This document shows, in pieces, positions 24,460-31,474 of a DNA stretch of 62,098 bases. Position numbers and translations under genes: made by a program. Each line of letters opens with the position of its first letter. Positions within the stretch are counted from its first letter, which is position 1. This stretch comes from an uncultured Collinsella sp. (GTDB lineage Bacteria > Actinomycetota > Coriobacteriia > Coriobacteriales > Coriobacteriaceae): positions 1 to 62,098 of the forward strand of contig CABRIC010000008.1 of NCBI GenBank assembly GCA_902470905.1, written 5' to 3'. The notes beneath the pieces are model-generated. The model was not told the origin of the DNA. It was given only the letters and a program-made list of their open reading frames with translations, and did no database searches.

Positions 24460-26223
24460 CTAGTGCTTGCCGCCGTGGCTGTTGAGCCAGATATTGCGAC
24501 CCAGCATAAGCGCCAGCACCAGCGCGCTCACGTAGCCCATAAAGCCAATGACTGGGATACCAAACACAACCGGCTCGATGCGTGCATAGTACACCACCGA
24601 CGAACCGATAAACAGACCGGCAATCACAATCGCCATCGACATGCGGTCGATGATTCCGCCCAGCTGTCGCAGCGCCTTATCGCTGCTCATGATCTGCGTG
24701 TTCACCTTAAGCTGGCCGCGTGTGAGCATGCGCGAAGCCAAGCCCAGATACTCGGCCGCCTCGAGCGAGCCCTTCGCCGCGCGATAACTGCTCGCTGCAA
24801 AGTCGCGGCTCATCTCGCGCATGCGGGCGTAGGTGCTCTTCTCGTTTTTGATGTGCGTCTGGATGATCTGGATCATGTTGACGTTAGGCATGTACTCGGT
24901 CAACAGGCCCTCGAGCGTCACCATGCCGCGGGCGAACATTGTCACCACGCTCGGCAGCTCAACGTCATTTTTGCGCGCGAGGTTTAACAGCGAGGTCAAA
25001 AACTCGCCGATATCCAGGTCTTTAAGGTCGAGCCCGGCAAAGTCGGCAACAATAAAGTCCAAGTCGGACAAAAAGGCCGAATGGTCAAGCTCGGCCGAAT
25101 CGCCGCGCGTCACGGCGAAGCGCATGAGCGAATCCTTGAGCTTGGGCACGTCACCCTCGGCCACGGCGAAAATCATGTCCTTGACGATGCCACGGTCGTG
25201 GCTCGACATACGCCCGACCATGCCCAAGTCGATAAAGTAAACGATGCCGTCCTTGAGAATGATGTTTCCCGCATGCGGGTCGGCATGGAAAAAGCCGTCA
25301 TCAAGCACCTGCGACGAGTAGTCCTCGACGATTGCGGCACCGATCTTTTCCAAGTCATAGCCCTCGGCCACCAAGCGTTCAGGATCGGCGATCGAAATGC
25401 CGTCGACGTAGTCCATGACCACCACGTGCTCGGTGCACAGGTCCAGATAGGATTTAGGGCACGTCACGCCATGAACACTCTTATGGAACTCGTAGAAGTC
25501 GTTGAGGTTTTTGGCCTCGGCCAAAAAGTTGGTCTCCTCGCGAAACGAGGTCCACAACTCCTCGACTACGCCGTGCAGGTCAACGAATTGGTCGGTGTTG
25601 ACGAACTTGGAAACGATACGCACCACCGAGCGGATGATATCGATGTCCTGCGCCATAACCTGCTGCGCACCGGGGCGCTGCACCTTGACGGCTACGTCCT
25701 CGCCCGTCACCAGACGAGCGCGGTGCACTTGCGCAAGCGATGCGCTACCGAGCGGGTTGGGGTCGATCGCATCGAACATCTCCCCCAGGCGCAGGCCGTA
25801 TTCTTCCTCCAGACAGCGAAGCACCACCTCGTACGGCACCGGCTCCACGTCGGAGCGCAGACGACGCAGCTCGTCGCAAAAGCGTTGCGGCAGAATCTCG
25901 GACCGGTTGGCCAGAATCTGTCCCATCTTGACGAACATGGGGCCGAGTTCCTCGAGCAGGCGGCGCAAACGAACCGGCGTGAGGTTATCCCACACGCGGT
26001 ACTTTTTGACCAGGCGAACGATCTGCCCAATGCGTTCGCGACGGCCCGCCGGCGTGAGCTGGTATTCCTCGTCCGGCGCCATCGCGTCGGGCTCCTCGGG
26101 CACCATATCGACAGCGCGCGGCTTTTTGCGAGCGCCCGAGACGGCGGCATCGACCTCATCGACAACCGCCGCCTCGTCACCCAAGGGATCTAGATTGTTG
26201 TAATCGGTGGTGGAATCTGCCAT
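24460..26223 (-). CDS. ABC1/UbiB/AarF-family atypical kinase
   Basis: 587 residues. The family hallmarks are visible: KMGQILANRSEILP (KxGQ), the alanine-rich loop GSASLAQVHRA in place of a glycine-rich loop, VAVKVQRP with the ATP Lys, REETNFLAEA, HADPHAGNIIL (catalytic loop) and DLGMVGRM (DFG equivalent). Two C-terminal transmembrane helices anchor it. UbiB proteins support isoprenoid-quinone synthesis or lipid homeostasis through ATPase activity; in this probably menaquinone-using organism the partner is unknown. The N-terminal ~45 residues are acidic and unique. It is second in a two-gene operon, 8 nt after the phasin-like gene, and ends at a clear terminator. Confidence 0.92.
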   Translation of the reverse strand: MADSTTDYNNLDPLGDEAAVVDEVDAAVSGARKKPRAVDMVPEEPDAMAPDEEYQLTPAGRRERIGQIVRLVKKYRVWDNLTPVRLRRLLEELGPMFVKMGQILANRSEILPQRFCDELRRLRSDVEPVPYEVVLRCLEEEYGLRLGEMFDAIDPNPLGSASLAQVHRARLVTGEDVAVKVQRPGAQQVMAQDIDIIRSVVRIVSKFVNTDQFVDLHGVVEELWTSFREETNFLAEAKNLNDFYEFHKSVHGVTCPKSYLDLCTEHVVVMDYVDGISIADPERLVAEGYDLEKIGAAIVEDYSSQVLDDGFFHADPHAGNIILKDGIVYFIDLGMVGRMSSHDRGIVKDMIFAVAEGDVPKLKDSLMRFAVTRGDSAELDHSAFLSDLDFIVADFAGLDLKDLDIGEFLTSLLNLARKNDVELPSVVTMFARGMVTLEGLLTEYMPNVNMIQIIQTHIKNEKSTYARMREMSRDFAASSYRAAKGSLEAAEYLGLASRMLTRGQLKVNTQIMSSDKALRQLGGIIDRMSMAIVIAGLFIGSSVVYYARIEPVVFGIPVIGFMGYVSALVLALMLGRNIWLNSHGGKH

Positions 26224-26231
26224 CTGCGCTG

Positions 26232-26648
26232 CTACTCAGCCTCTTCGGTATCCTTCGCATCGTCGGGCTCAACGGACTCGACGGGCACCGAGGTCACGTT
26301 GTCCTCGACCGAATCGACGATGTCGCGCACATGGGCCAGGAAGGCCGTGCGCTCGGGGGCGGTCATGACGCGGACCCGGGCAAGGATGAGCTCGTCAAGC
26401 ACGCGCTGGGCCGCGGTCTCGCCCTGCATGCCCAAGCGCTCGGTCAGGTCGGAGATGGTGCCGCCGGCCTGCTCGAACATGTCGGACACACTGCGGGCGA
26501 TATCGGGGGTGGCGGTGTCCTTGCGGACCTGCTCGCCTTTGGTGTTAAGGTCGTCGAGGACCTTCTTGCCGCCTTCGACAGCAACGGCGGCAGCGCCAAA
26601 GCCCACGTTAATGGCGCCGTTAACAAGCTGATCGAGTTTCATAACCAT
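26232..26648 (-). CDS. Phasin-like small helical protein
   Basis: 138 residues, nearly all predicted helix. A Gly/Ala-rich amphipathic N-terminus (KLDQLVNGAINVGFGAAAVA) is followed by charged helices and an acidic tail (EPDDAKDTEEAE). It resembles the phasin-like proteins often encoded next to UbiB/AarF kinases. ATG 26648 has GGAG 6 nt upstream. It is the first gene of the operon with the UbiB-like kinase (8-nt gap), so the two probably act together, perhaps at the membrane or on lipid. No enzymatic motif is present. The family label is tentative. Confidence 0.7.
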   Translation of the reverse strand: MVMKLDQLVNGAINVGFGAAAVAVEGGKKVLDDLNTKGEQVRKDTATPDIARSVSDMFEQAGGTISDLTERLGMQGETAAQRVLDELILARVRVMTAPERTAFLAHVRDIVDSVEDNVTSVPVESVEPDDAKDTEEAE

Positions 26649-26747
26649 GGTTATCTCCAATCACAAACAACTGCATTGGCGTTCTTGTACCCAAGATTGA
26701 GCGAAAGCGACAAAGCGTTTTAGCGCTATTCGATCGACGGGAAATCC

Positions 26748-28271
26748 CTACCTCACGTTGTCGTTCATCGCGAAAGAGTTCTTCATGGCGCAGCTCGTGG
26801 TGTAGAGCACCTTGCCCAGTAGAGCATCGGTCTCCACGCGCACGAGCTCGGCAAAGGCCTCGTTGGCGCGGGCGAGCTCGGCAGGCACCTCGGCCTCGGG
26901 CAGCGCGGCTACGACAGCGTCAACGTCGTGAATCTGCTTGTGGCCCATGCCGCCGACCTTCTCCTGATAATCCTCGACCGCACGACCGCACTCGTGGAAG
27001 CGAACATCGGCCAAGGCACCGATCAGGCGATTTGCCCAATAGAAATTCTCGGACGTCACGCGAGACTGCGTGTCGGCATAGTACTCGGGCATGGTCTCGA
27101 CATTGGCGTACAGCGGCACGAGCGCGTTAAACGAGTTGGAGCCAAACGCCATCCACTGCACGGCGCGGTAGGCCGGCTGCGCATAGGGGCGCAGCTGCAA
27201 CACGGCAAGCTGGCTGTTGCGGTTGATGCCGATGGGACGATAAGCGCCGCGCGTAGCGGGCGTGCCCTTGCTGCCGTAACAGTCGTACTCCGTGCCCTGG
27301 TAGTGGCTCGAAAGCACGTACTTGATGTCCTCGATGGTCACCTTACGCTCGGGCACGCGGCTCCAAGGGATATCGTCGCTCTCGGGCGTGTAGTCGGCGT
27401 CGGGGCCGTCCCACACATCGCTGGGGTTGAGGCAGCGCTGCATGTACCAGGCGCGCGGCGTGTTGTAGACGTGGTCGCTGTCGCTGTGCGAGCCAAAGGC
27501 CTCGCGCGGGTTAAAGACCGTCGCCGGACCGTCGCCCTCGACGCCCAGCGTCAGGTCCAGATGCCACTCGGCCATCCAGGCGCGCAGGTCGGCGGAGCAC
27601 ATGTGGTCGGCCTGGGCGCCCTCAGCGTCATCCAGGTCAAAGCTGTCGATACCCAGTTGGTTGGGCATGGTCACATAGGCGTCGTCGGGCACGCGCTTGG
27701 CGATCCAGTGGTGGCCGCCGATGGTCTCGAGCCACCAGATCTCGTCCACGTCGCTAAAGGCGATGCCGTTGTTCTCGTAGGTGCCGTAGCGCTCGAGCAG
27801 GTCGCCCAGGATACGAACGCCGTCGCGGGCGGACTTGGCATACGGCAGCACCAGGGTCACCATGTCCTCCTCGCCCAGGCCACCAGGTTGCGCCGGCACA
27901 TAGCCGTCCTCACCCTCGTTGCCCTTGGCGGGCACGTAGTCCACGAGTGGGTCGGCGCCGCGGACGCGCTCGTTGGTGGTGAGCGTCTCGGTTGCGGACA
28001 TGCCCACATTGAGCTCGTTGAAACCGGCCTCGGCCCAGATGCCGTGGCCCGGGACAACATCGGGGACGCTCGTGTAGCGCATGGGATTATCGGGCAGTTC
28101 AACGGTCAGGCGACTCAGGACGCTCGTGTAGACGCGCGGCTGCTCGTCGGGATGCACCACGCGCATACGCTTGGGCTCAAACACCCCGTTGGACGAGTCC
28201 TCGTTACGCGCGACCAGGGTCGACCCGTCGTAGCTTGCGTTTTTACCGACCAGAATCGTTGTGCACGGCAT
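26748..28271 (-). CDS. C69-family dipeptidase (Ntn hydrolase)
   Basis: The 507-residue protein has the C69 (PepD) layout. It starts MPCTTILVGKNASYDGSTLVARNEDS, where Cys3 becomes the N-terminal nucleophile after removal of the first residues and the NED segment completes the active site. VPGHGIWAEAGFNELNVGMSATET and WWLETIGGHHWIAKRVPDD are further family blocks. C69 enzymes cleave a broad range of dipeptides. ATG 28271 has AAGGAGG 6 nt upstream; the ATG two codons earlier overlaps the ribosome site. There is no signal peptide, so it is cytoplasmic and probably nutritional. It is monocistronic in appearance, with the MITE-like element 87 nt upstream. Confidence 0.92.
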   Translation of the reverse strand: MPCTTILVGKNASYDGSTLVARNEDSSNGVFEPKRMRVVHPDEQPRVYTSVLSRLTVELPDNPMRYTSVPDVVPGHGIWAEAGFNELNVGMSATETLTTNERVRGADPLVDYVPAKGNEGEDGYVPAQPGGLGEEDMVTLVLPYAKSARDGVRILGDLLERYGTYENNGIAFSDVDEIWWLETIGGHHWIAKRVPDDAYVTMPNQLGIDSFDLDDAEGAQADHMCSADLRAWMAEWHLDLTLGVEGDGPATVFNPREAFGSHSDSDHVYNTPRAWYMQRCLNPSDVWDGPDADYTPESDDIPWSRVPERKVTIEDIKYVLSSHYQGTEYDCYGSKGTPATRGAYRPIGINRNSQLAVLQLRPYAQPAYRAVQWMAFGSNSFNALVPLYANVETMPEYYADTQSRVTSENFYWANRLIGALADVRFHECGRAVEDYQEKVGGMGHKQIHDVDAVVAALPEAEVPAELARANEAFAELVRVETDALLGKVLYTTSCAMKNSFAMNDNVR

Positions 28272-28358
28272 GCGCATCCTCCTTGAGCGAAGAAATCAAA
28301 CGATAACAGTGTATCGCTTCGGCGCAGAAAGGGCGAAACCACGGCCTCGGCAGCCCTT

Positions 28359-28588
28359 GTGGTCAAAAAATGCCAAATATGAGTACTGTCACCAATTTAG
28401 TGGCAGCAAATTTCCCTGTAACGAGTGCCGAAAATCCCCATTTGCCCAAAAGCAAGACAACGTTATTCCCCATAAGTTCAATAAAATAGGCTTCCTAACG
28501 ATAATGGATACCGTTAGGAAGCCAAAAAGACGTAAGACATATGTGACTATCTTGGCAACAGTACTCATATTTGGCATTGTTTGACCAC
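28359..28588. mobile_element. MITE-like element with 31-bp terminal inverted repeats
   Basis: The termini 28359-28389 and 28558-28588 are inverted copies with a single mismatch (GTGGTCAAAAAATGCCAAAT then ATGAGTACTGT). The 230-bp interior is clearly AT-richer than its surroundings, encodes nothing plausible, and holds a second perfect 12-bp hairpin (GGCTTCCTAACG/CGTTAGGAAGCC, 28489-28523). No obvious target-site duplication was seen. It lies between the divergent/tandem starts of the dipeptidase gene and the end of folD. It is either a non-autonomous mobile element or a large regulatory hairpin. Confidence 0.6.
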
Positions 28589-28625
28589 GTGGTATATAAC
28601 TAACCCCCTCAAACAGCCCAAACGC

Positions 28626-29480
28626 CTATTTCGATGCGCGCTCCGCCGCCTCAATCACGTGTTTGGCGAGAATCGCGGTGGTCACAGCCCCCACGCCGCC
28701 CGGCACGGGCGTGATGGCGTTAACGACCGGCTCCGCAGCATCAAAATCGATGTCCCCGACCAGCTTGTCAGCAGCCTCGTCCCAGTTAATGCCAACATCA
28801 ATGATCGTCTGGCCCTCGCGAACGGCATCCGCGCCAATCGTGCTCGCGCGTCCAACGGCCGCAACAACGATATCGGCAGAACGGCACTCGGCAGCAAGAT
28901 CGCGTGTATGCGTATGGCACGTCGTCACCGTGGCATTGCGAGCCGTAAGTGCGGCGGCAACGGGACGCCCGATCACCAGCGAGCGCCCGACCACAGCAAC
29001 CTTAGCTCCATCCAGCTCAACGCCGTAATGATCCAGCAAAGCAAGCACGGCTTCGGCTGTGCAGGGGGCAAAACCCTCGCCGCGCCCCGAAAGCGTGGTG
29101 AGCAGCGAAGCCGGCGTCATGGAGTCAACGTCCTTGGCGGGATCGAGCGCTGCGGCGACGGCGTTCTCGTCAAGGCCGGCGGGCAGCGGGCGGAACATCA
29201 AACAGCCATGAACAGCCGAATCGGTATTGATGTCCTCGATGGCCGTCAACAGCTCGTCCTGCGAAACATCGGCAGAAAGCAAAACGCGACGAGCCTCAAT
29301 CCCCACTTTTTCGCAGCGCTTGAGCGCACCGCGCTCGTAGGATAGGTCGTCCTCGCGTTCACCTACACGCACGATAGCCAACGTCGGAACAACGCCCCGC
29401 TCGCGCAGGGCTGCGCAGCGAGCAGCAAGTTCCTCAGTCAAAGCGCGAGCAACGGGAGCACCCTTCAGCAGTTCAGCCAT
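28626..29480 (-). CDS. folD: FolD-type methylene-THF dehydrogenase, apparently without cyclohydrolase residues
   Basis: A 284-residue FolD homologue (methylene-THF dehydrogenase/methenyl-THF cyclohydrolase family). VVGRSLVIGRPVAAAL is the dinucleotide loop; KDVDSMTP and ITPVPGGVGAVTTAIL are conserved. The catalytic motif YxxxK is changed: Y48 is followed by E-R-G-A, so the Lys (K54 in E. coli) is Ala52. The neighbouring Gln of G-x-L-x-Q-x-P is Phe96. Both residues matter for the cyclohydrolase step, so this is probably a dehydrogenase only. ATG 29480 has GAGAGG 6 nt upstream. The fchA gene ends 2 nt before it, and its product could supply cyclohydrolase activity. Confidence 0.9.
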   Translation of the reverse strand: MAELLKGAPVARALTEELAARCAALRERGVVPTLAIVRVGEREDDLSYERGALKRCEKVGIEARRVLLSADVSQDELLTAIEDINTDSAVHGCLMFRPLPAGLDENAVAAALDPAKDVDSMTPASLLTTLSGRGEGFAPCTAEAVLALLDHYGVELDGAKVAVVGRSLVIGRPVAAALTARNATVTTCHTHTRDLAAECRSADIVVAAVGRASTIGADAVREGQTIIDVGINWDEAADKLVGDIDFDAAEPVVNAITPVPGGVGAVTTAILAKHVIEAAERASK

Positions 29481-29482
29481 GG

Positions 29483-30115
29483 CTATCCTCTCTTCCTTGC
29501 AGCGTCGGAGGCGCGGCGCGCCAGCGCATCGGCGCGCGGCAACCATGTGTCGAGCAACTCATCACACGCCGTCTCGAGCTCCTTAGCACGAGCGCGATCC
29601 TTCATAGACGTGGTGTTCGCAAAGAGCGTCAAGCTCGCGCCCTGCATAGCAGCACGGCAGAACACGGCGCCGCACGCCACATCGGACAGCAGCTGACGCG
29701 AGCCCTTGTCGGCCATGTCCTCGAGCAGCGCCAGCGCACGCCCGCAGGCATCCATAATGCGATACGGCGGCATAGCGGCCACATGCAGCGCATCCTGAAT
29801 CGCGGTCGCTCGAGCCGGATCGTCACGCGGAATACCGTACGCCGCGGACACCTGCCCGTAGGCACGAACGTCCTCGGCAACCAACTCGACAAGCTCCTGG
29901 GACAGCTCATCAGCCTGAGCAAACGCGCGCGCCAGGTCATCCGCACGATCAGCAAGCGCGGGATTGGTCGCACCGTAGCGGGCAACCATTCCGCACAGCG
30001 AGGCGCCCAGCGCGCCCACAAAGGCGCTCGCGCTGCCACCGCCGGGAACCGGCTCGCGCGCAGCAAGCGCCTCGGCAAACCCGCGGCAGGTCTTGTCCAT
30101 CATCTCTTGGCTCAT
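29483..30115 (-). CDS. fchA: FTCD_C-family methenyl-THF cyclohydrolase
   Basis: The 210-residue protein is a stand-alone formiminotransferase-cyclodeaminase C-terminal domain, with the hallmark loop EPVPGGGSASAFVGALGASL followed by an all-helical body. Stand-alone members (FchA) interconvert methenyl- and 10-formyl-THF in clostridial-type one-carbon pathways; others act as formimino-THF cyclodeaminase. No histidine-degradation genes are nearby, while folD is 2 nt downstream and fhs is 9 kb away, so cyclohydrolase is the better reading. ATG 30115 has GAAGGTG 7 nt upstream. It is first of a tight fchA-folD operon. Confidence 0.88.
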   Translation of the reverse strand: MSQEMMDKTCRGFAEALAAREPVPGGGSASAFVGALGASLCGMVARYGATNPALADRADDLARAFAQADELSQELVELVAEDVRAYGQVSAAYGIPRDDPARATAIQDALHVAAMPPYRIMDACGRALALLEDMADKGSRQLLSDVACGAVFCRAAMQGASLTLFANTTSMKDRARAKELETACDELLDTWLPRADALARRASDAARKRG

Positions 30116-30276
30116 ACGCACGCACCTTCAAGTCATATACATCGGTCGGGTGGCAACCACCGACCGACCGCATCGATCACATAATGGTGCTAAGTCTAGC
30201 CCATAAGTACTCGAGCGTCAGCGCACCTGGCCATCGCGGATTTCTATGGCACACGATAGACCATGCCAACGCAAGC

Positions 30277-30503
30277 ATGGGACACATGGCCCACCTTTCG
30301 AGACTTCCGGACGTCACAAACTGGGACATATCTATAAACAAGGAACCTGTTGGGGCAACGCCCGCGTACACGCGCCCCTTTAAAACAACGGGTGCCCAAC
30401 CCCGGGGAGGGCCGACAGCATCGGCCCTCCCCTCTTTTGCGACCGCACATATTGCCACTTGTCGGCGCAATTCCAGCCCCCAGAATGGGACACATGGCCC
30501 ACC
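30277..30503. repeat. Pair of 19-nt direct repeats flanking a terminator-bearing intergenic block
   Basis: ATGGGACACATGGCCCACC occurs at 30277-30295 and again at 30485-30503. Each copy is itself a partial palindrome (GGGACACATGGCCC). A shorter TGGGACATAT lies at about 30323. The 460-nt gap between fchA and the lipoprotein gene holds no convincing reading frame. Confidence 0.6.
30404..30438 (+). terminator. Strong plus-strand terminator with no visible upstream gene
   Basis: GGGGAGGGCCGA pairs perfectly with TCGGCCCTCCCC (loop CAGCA), followed by TCTTTTGCG. The nearest upstream gene is on the other strand, so it must end a short RNA starting in 30190-30400, or it belongs to the leader of the lipoprotein gene. 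Confidence 0.8.
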
Positions 30504-30575
30504 CTAGCGAGCCGTCCACGCGTACAGTAAAGGCAGGTAATCCGTGGGCGGTTACAGATCGAGGAGGACACGACC

Positions 30576-31169
30576 ATGAAAAAGAAGGCCTTTGCGATTC
30601 TCACCCTCTGCATAAGCCTCTTTGCCGCAGTTGCCCTAGTGGGCTGCGGTGGCAGCGGCGGCGCTACCGGAAGTGGCGGTGGCGGTGGAGCAGAAAAGCC
30701 AGCCGTGGATATGAGGACCGACTTCATTTGGTTTAAGGTCGAGGTCCCCGAGGGCGTCGAGATCACCGACGTCGCAGGCGACACCGCCGACAGGGCCCAG
30801 TTTAAGTTCACCGAGAGCGAGCACGCCAGCGATCGCTTCATCCCTGTCTTCGACTCTGACAAGAACGCCGATGAACTGTTCGACTACGAGGCAAAGTGGA
30901 AGGCCAACTCCGGATGGACCGAGAGCGATCCCGTTAAGTACAACGGCAAGACCTGGCGCAGCGCCTACTTCACGCACTCGGGCGGCGTAACGACCGAGTA
31001 CTTCACTGACGTTGACGGCGGCAGTGTGTACGTACGTATCGACAATGTCGAGGAGCACAAGGACGCCGTCGAGACCATGATGAAGTCTCTGGAGTTTGCC
31101 GACGACATCGCCAAGGCCAAGACCGAGGCCATGGACGTCAAGCTCGAGGATATCGAGATCAAGCGCTAA
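30576..31169 (+). CDS. Lipoprotein, unknown function
   Basis: 197 residues with a textbook lipoprotein signal: MKKKAFAILTLCISLFAAVA then LVGC, so Cys24 is lipidated after signal peptidase II cleavage. A Gly/Ser linker leads to a soluble domain of mixed strand/helix pattern (FIWFKVEVPEGVEITDVAGD and later GSVYVRIDNVEEHKDAVETM). No catalytic motif is visible; it resembles small surface lipoproteins of the Coriobacteria. ATG 30576 has GAGGAGG 8 nt upstream. It is monocistronic, between two GC-rich terminators. I do not recognise the family. Confidence 0.82.
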   Translation: MKKKAFAILTLCISLFAAVALVGCGGSGGATGSGGGGGAEKPAVDMRTDFIWFKVEVPEGVEITDVAGDTADRAQFKFTESEHASDRFIPVFDSDKNADELFDYEAKWKANSGWTESDPVKYNGKTWRSAYFTHSGGVTTEYFTDVDGGSVYVRIDNVEEHKDAVETMMKSLEFADDIAKAKTEAMDVKLEDIEIKR

Positions 31170-31241
31170 GCGACTGGCGAGCACAACGGGAAACACGGAC
31201 GCAGTGCAAACAAGCGACGGTATCCCAGCGCTTCGTACCCA

Positions 31242-31272
31242 GGGAGGGCCGGTAAGCCGACCCTCCCCATTC
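31242..31272 (+). terminator. Hairpin after the lipoprotein gene
   Basis: GGGAGGG...CGG pairs with CCG...CCCTCCC with one internal mismatch, followed by CATTCTTA. It resembles the 30404 hairpin in sequence (GGGAGGGCCG). The rest of the 305-nt gap to the PI-PLC gene shows no gene. Confidence 0.6.
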
Positions 31273-31474
31273 TTATGCCGGTAGCCGACGAACGCAGGAT
31301 GCCGGGCTCCAAAACCATCCCAGACGTGATAACAGCACAAATAGACAAGTGCCCCAACACGTCCGCCCGCCGATTTATAGCGCCGCGCAGGCAATTTAAA
31401 CCGGCGTCTTTAAACATCTGGGCAGTATAGTGACCAAAACAAGTGCATAACCGCACCCTGCGAACGGAGGAGAT

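Noticed and set aside
28261..28584. A 107-codon frame across the MITE-like element
   Set aside because: It crosses both terminal repeats, has no ribosome site, and its translation has no protein-like pattern.
30184..30507. A 107-codon plus-strand frame in the fchA-lipoprotein gap
   Set aside because: It reads through the terminator hairpin and both direct repeats, with no ribosome site and no recognisable pattern.
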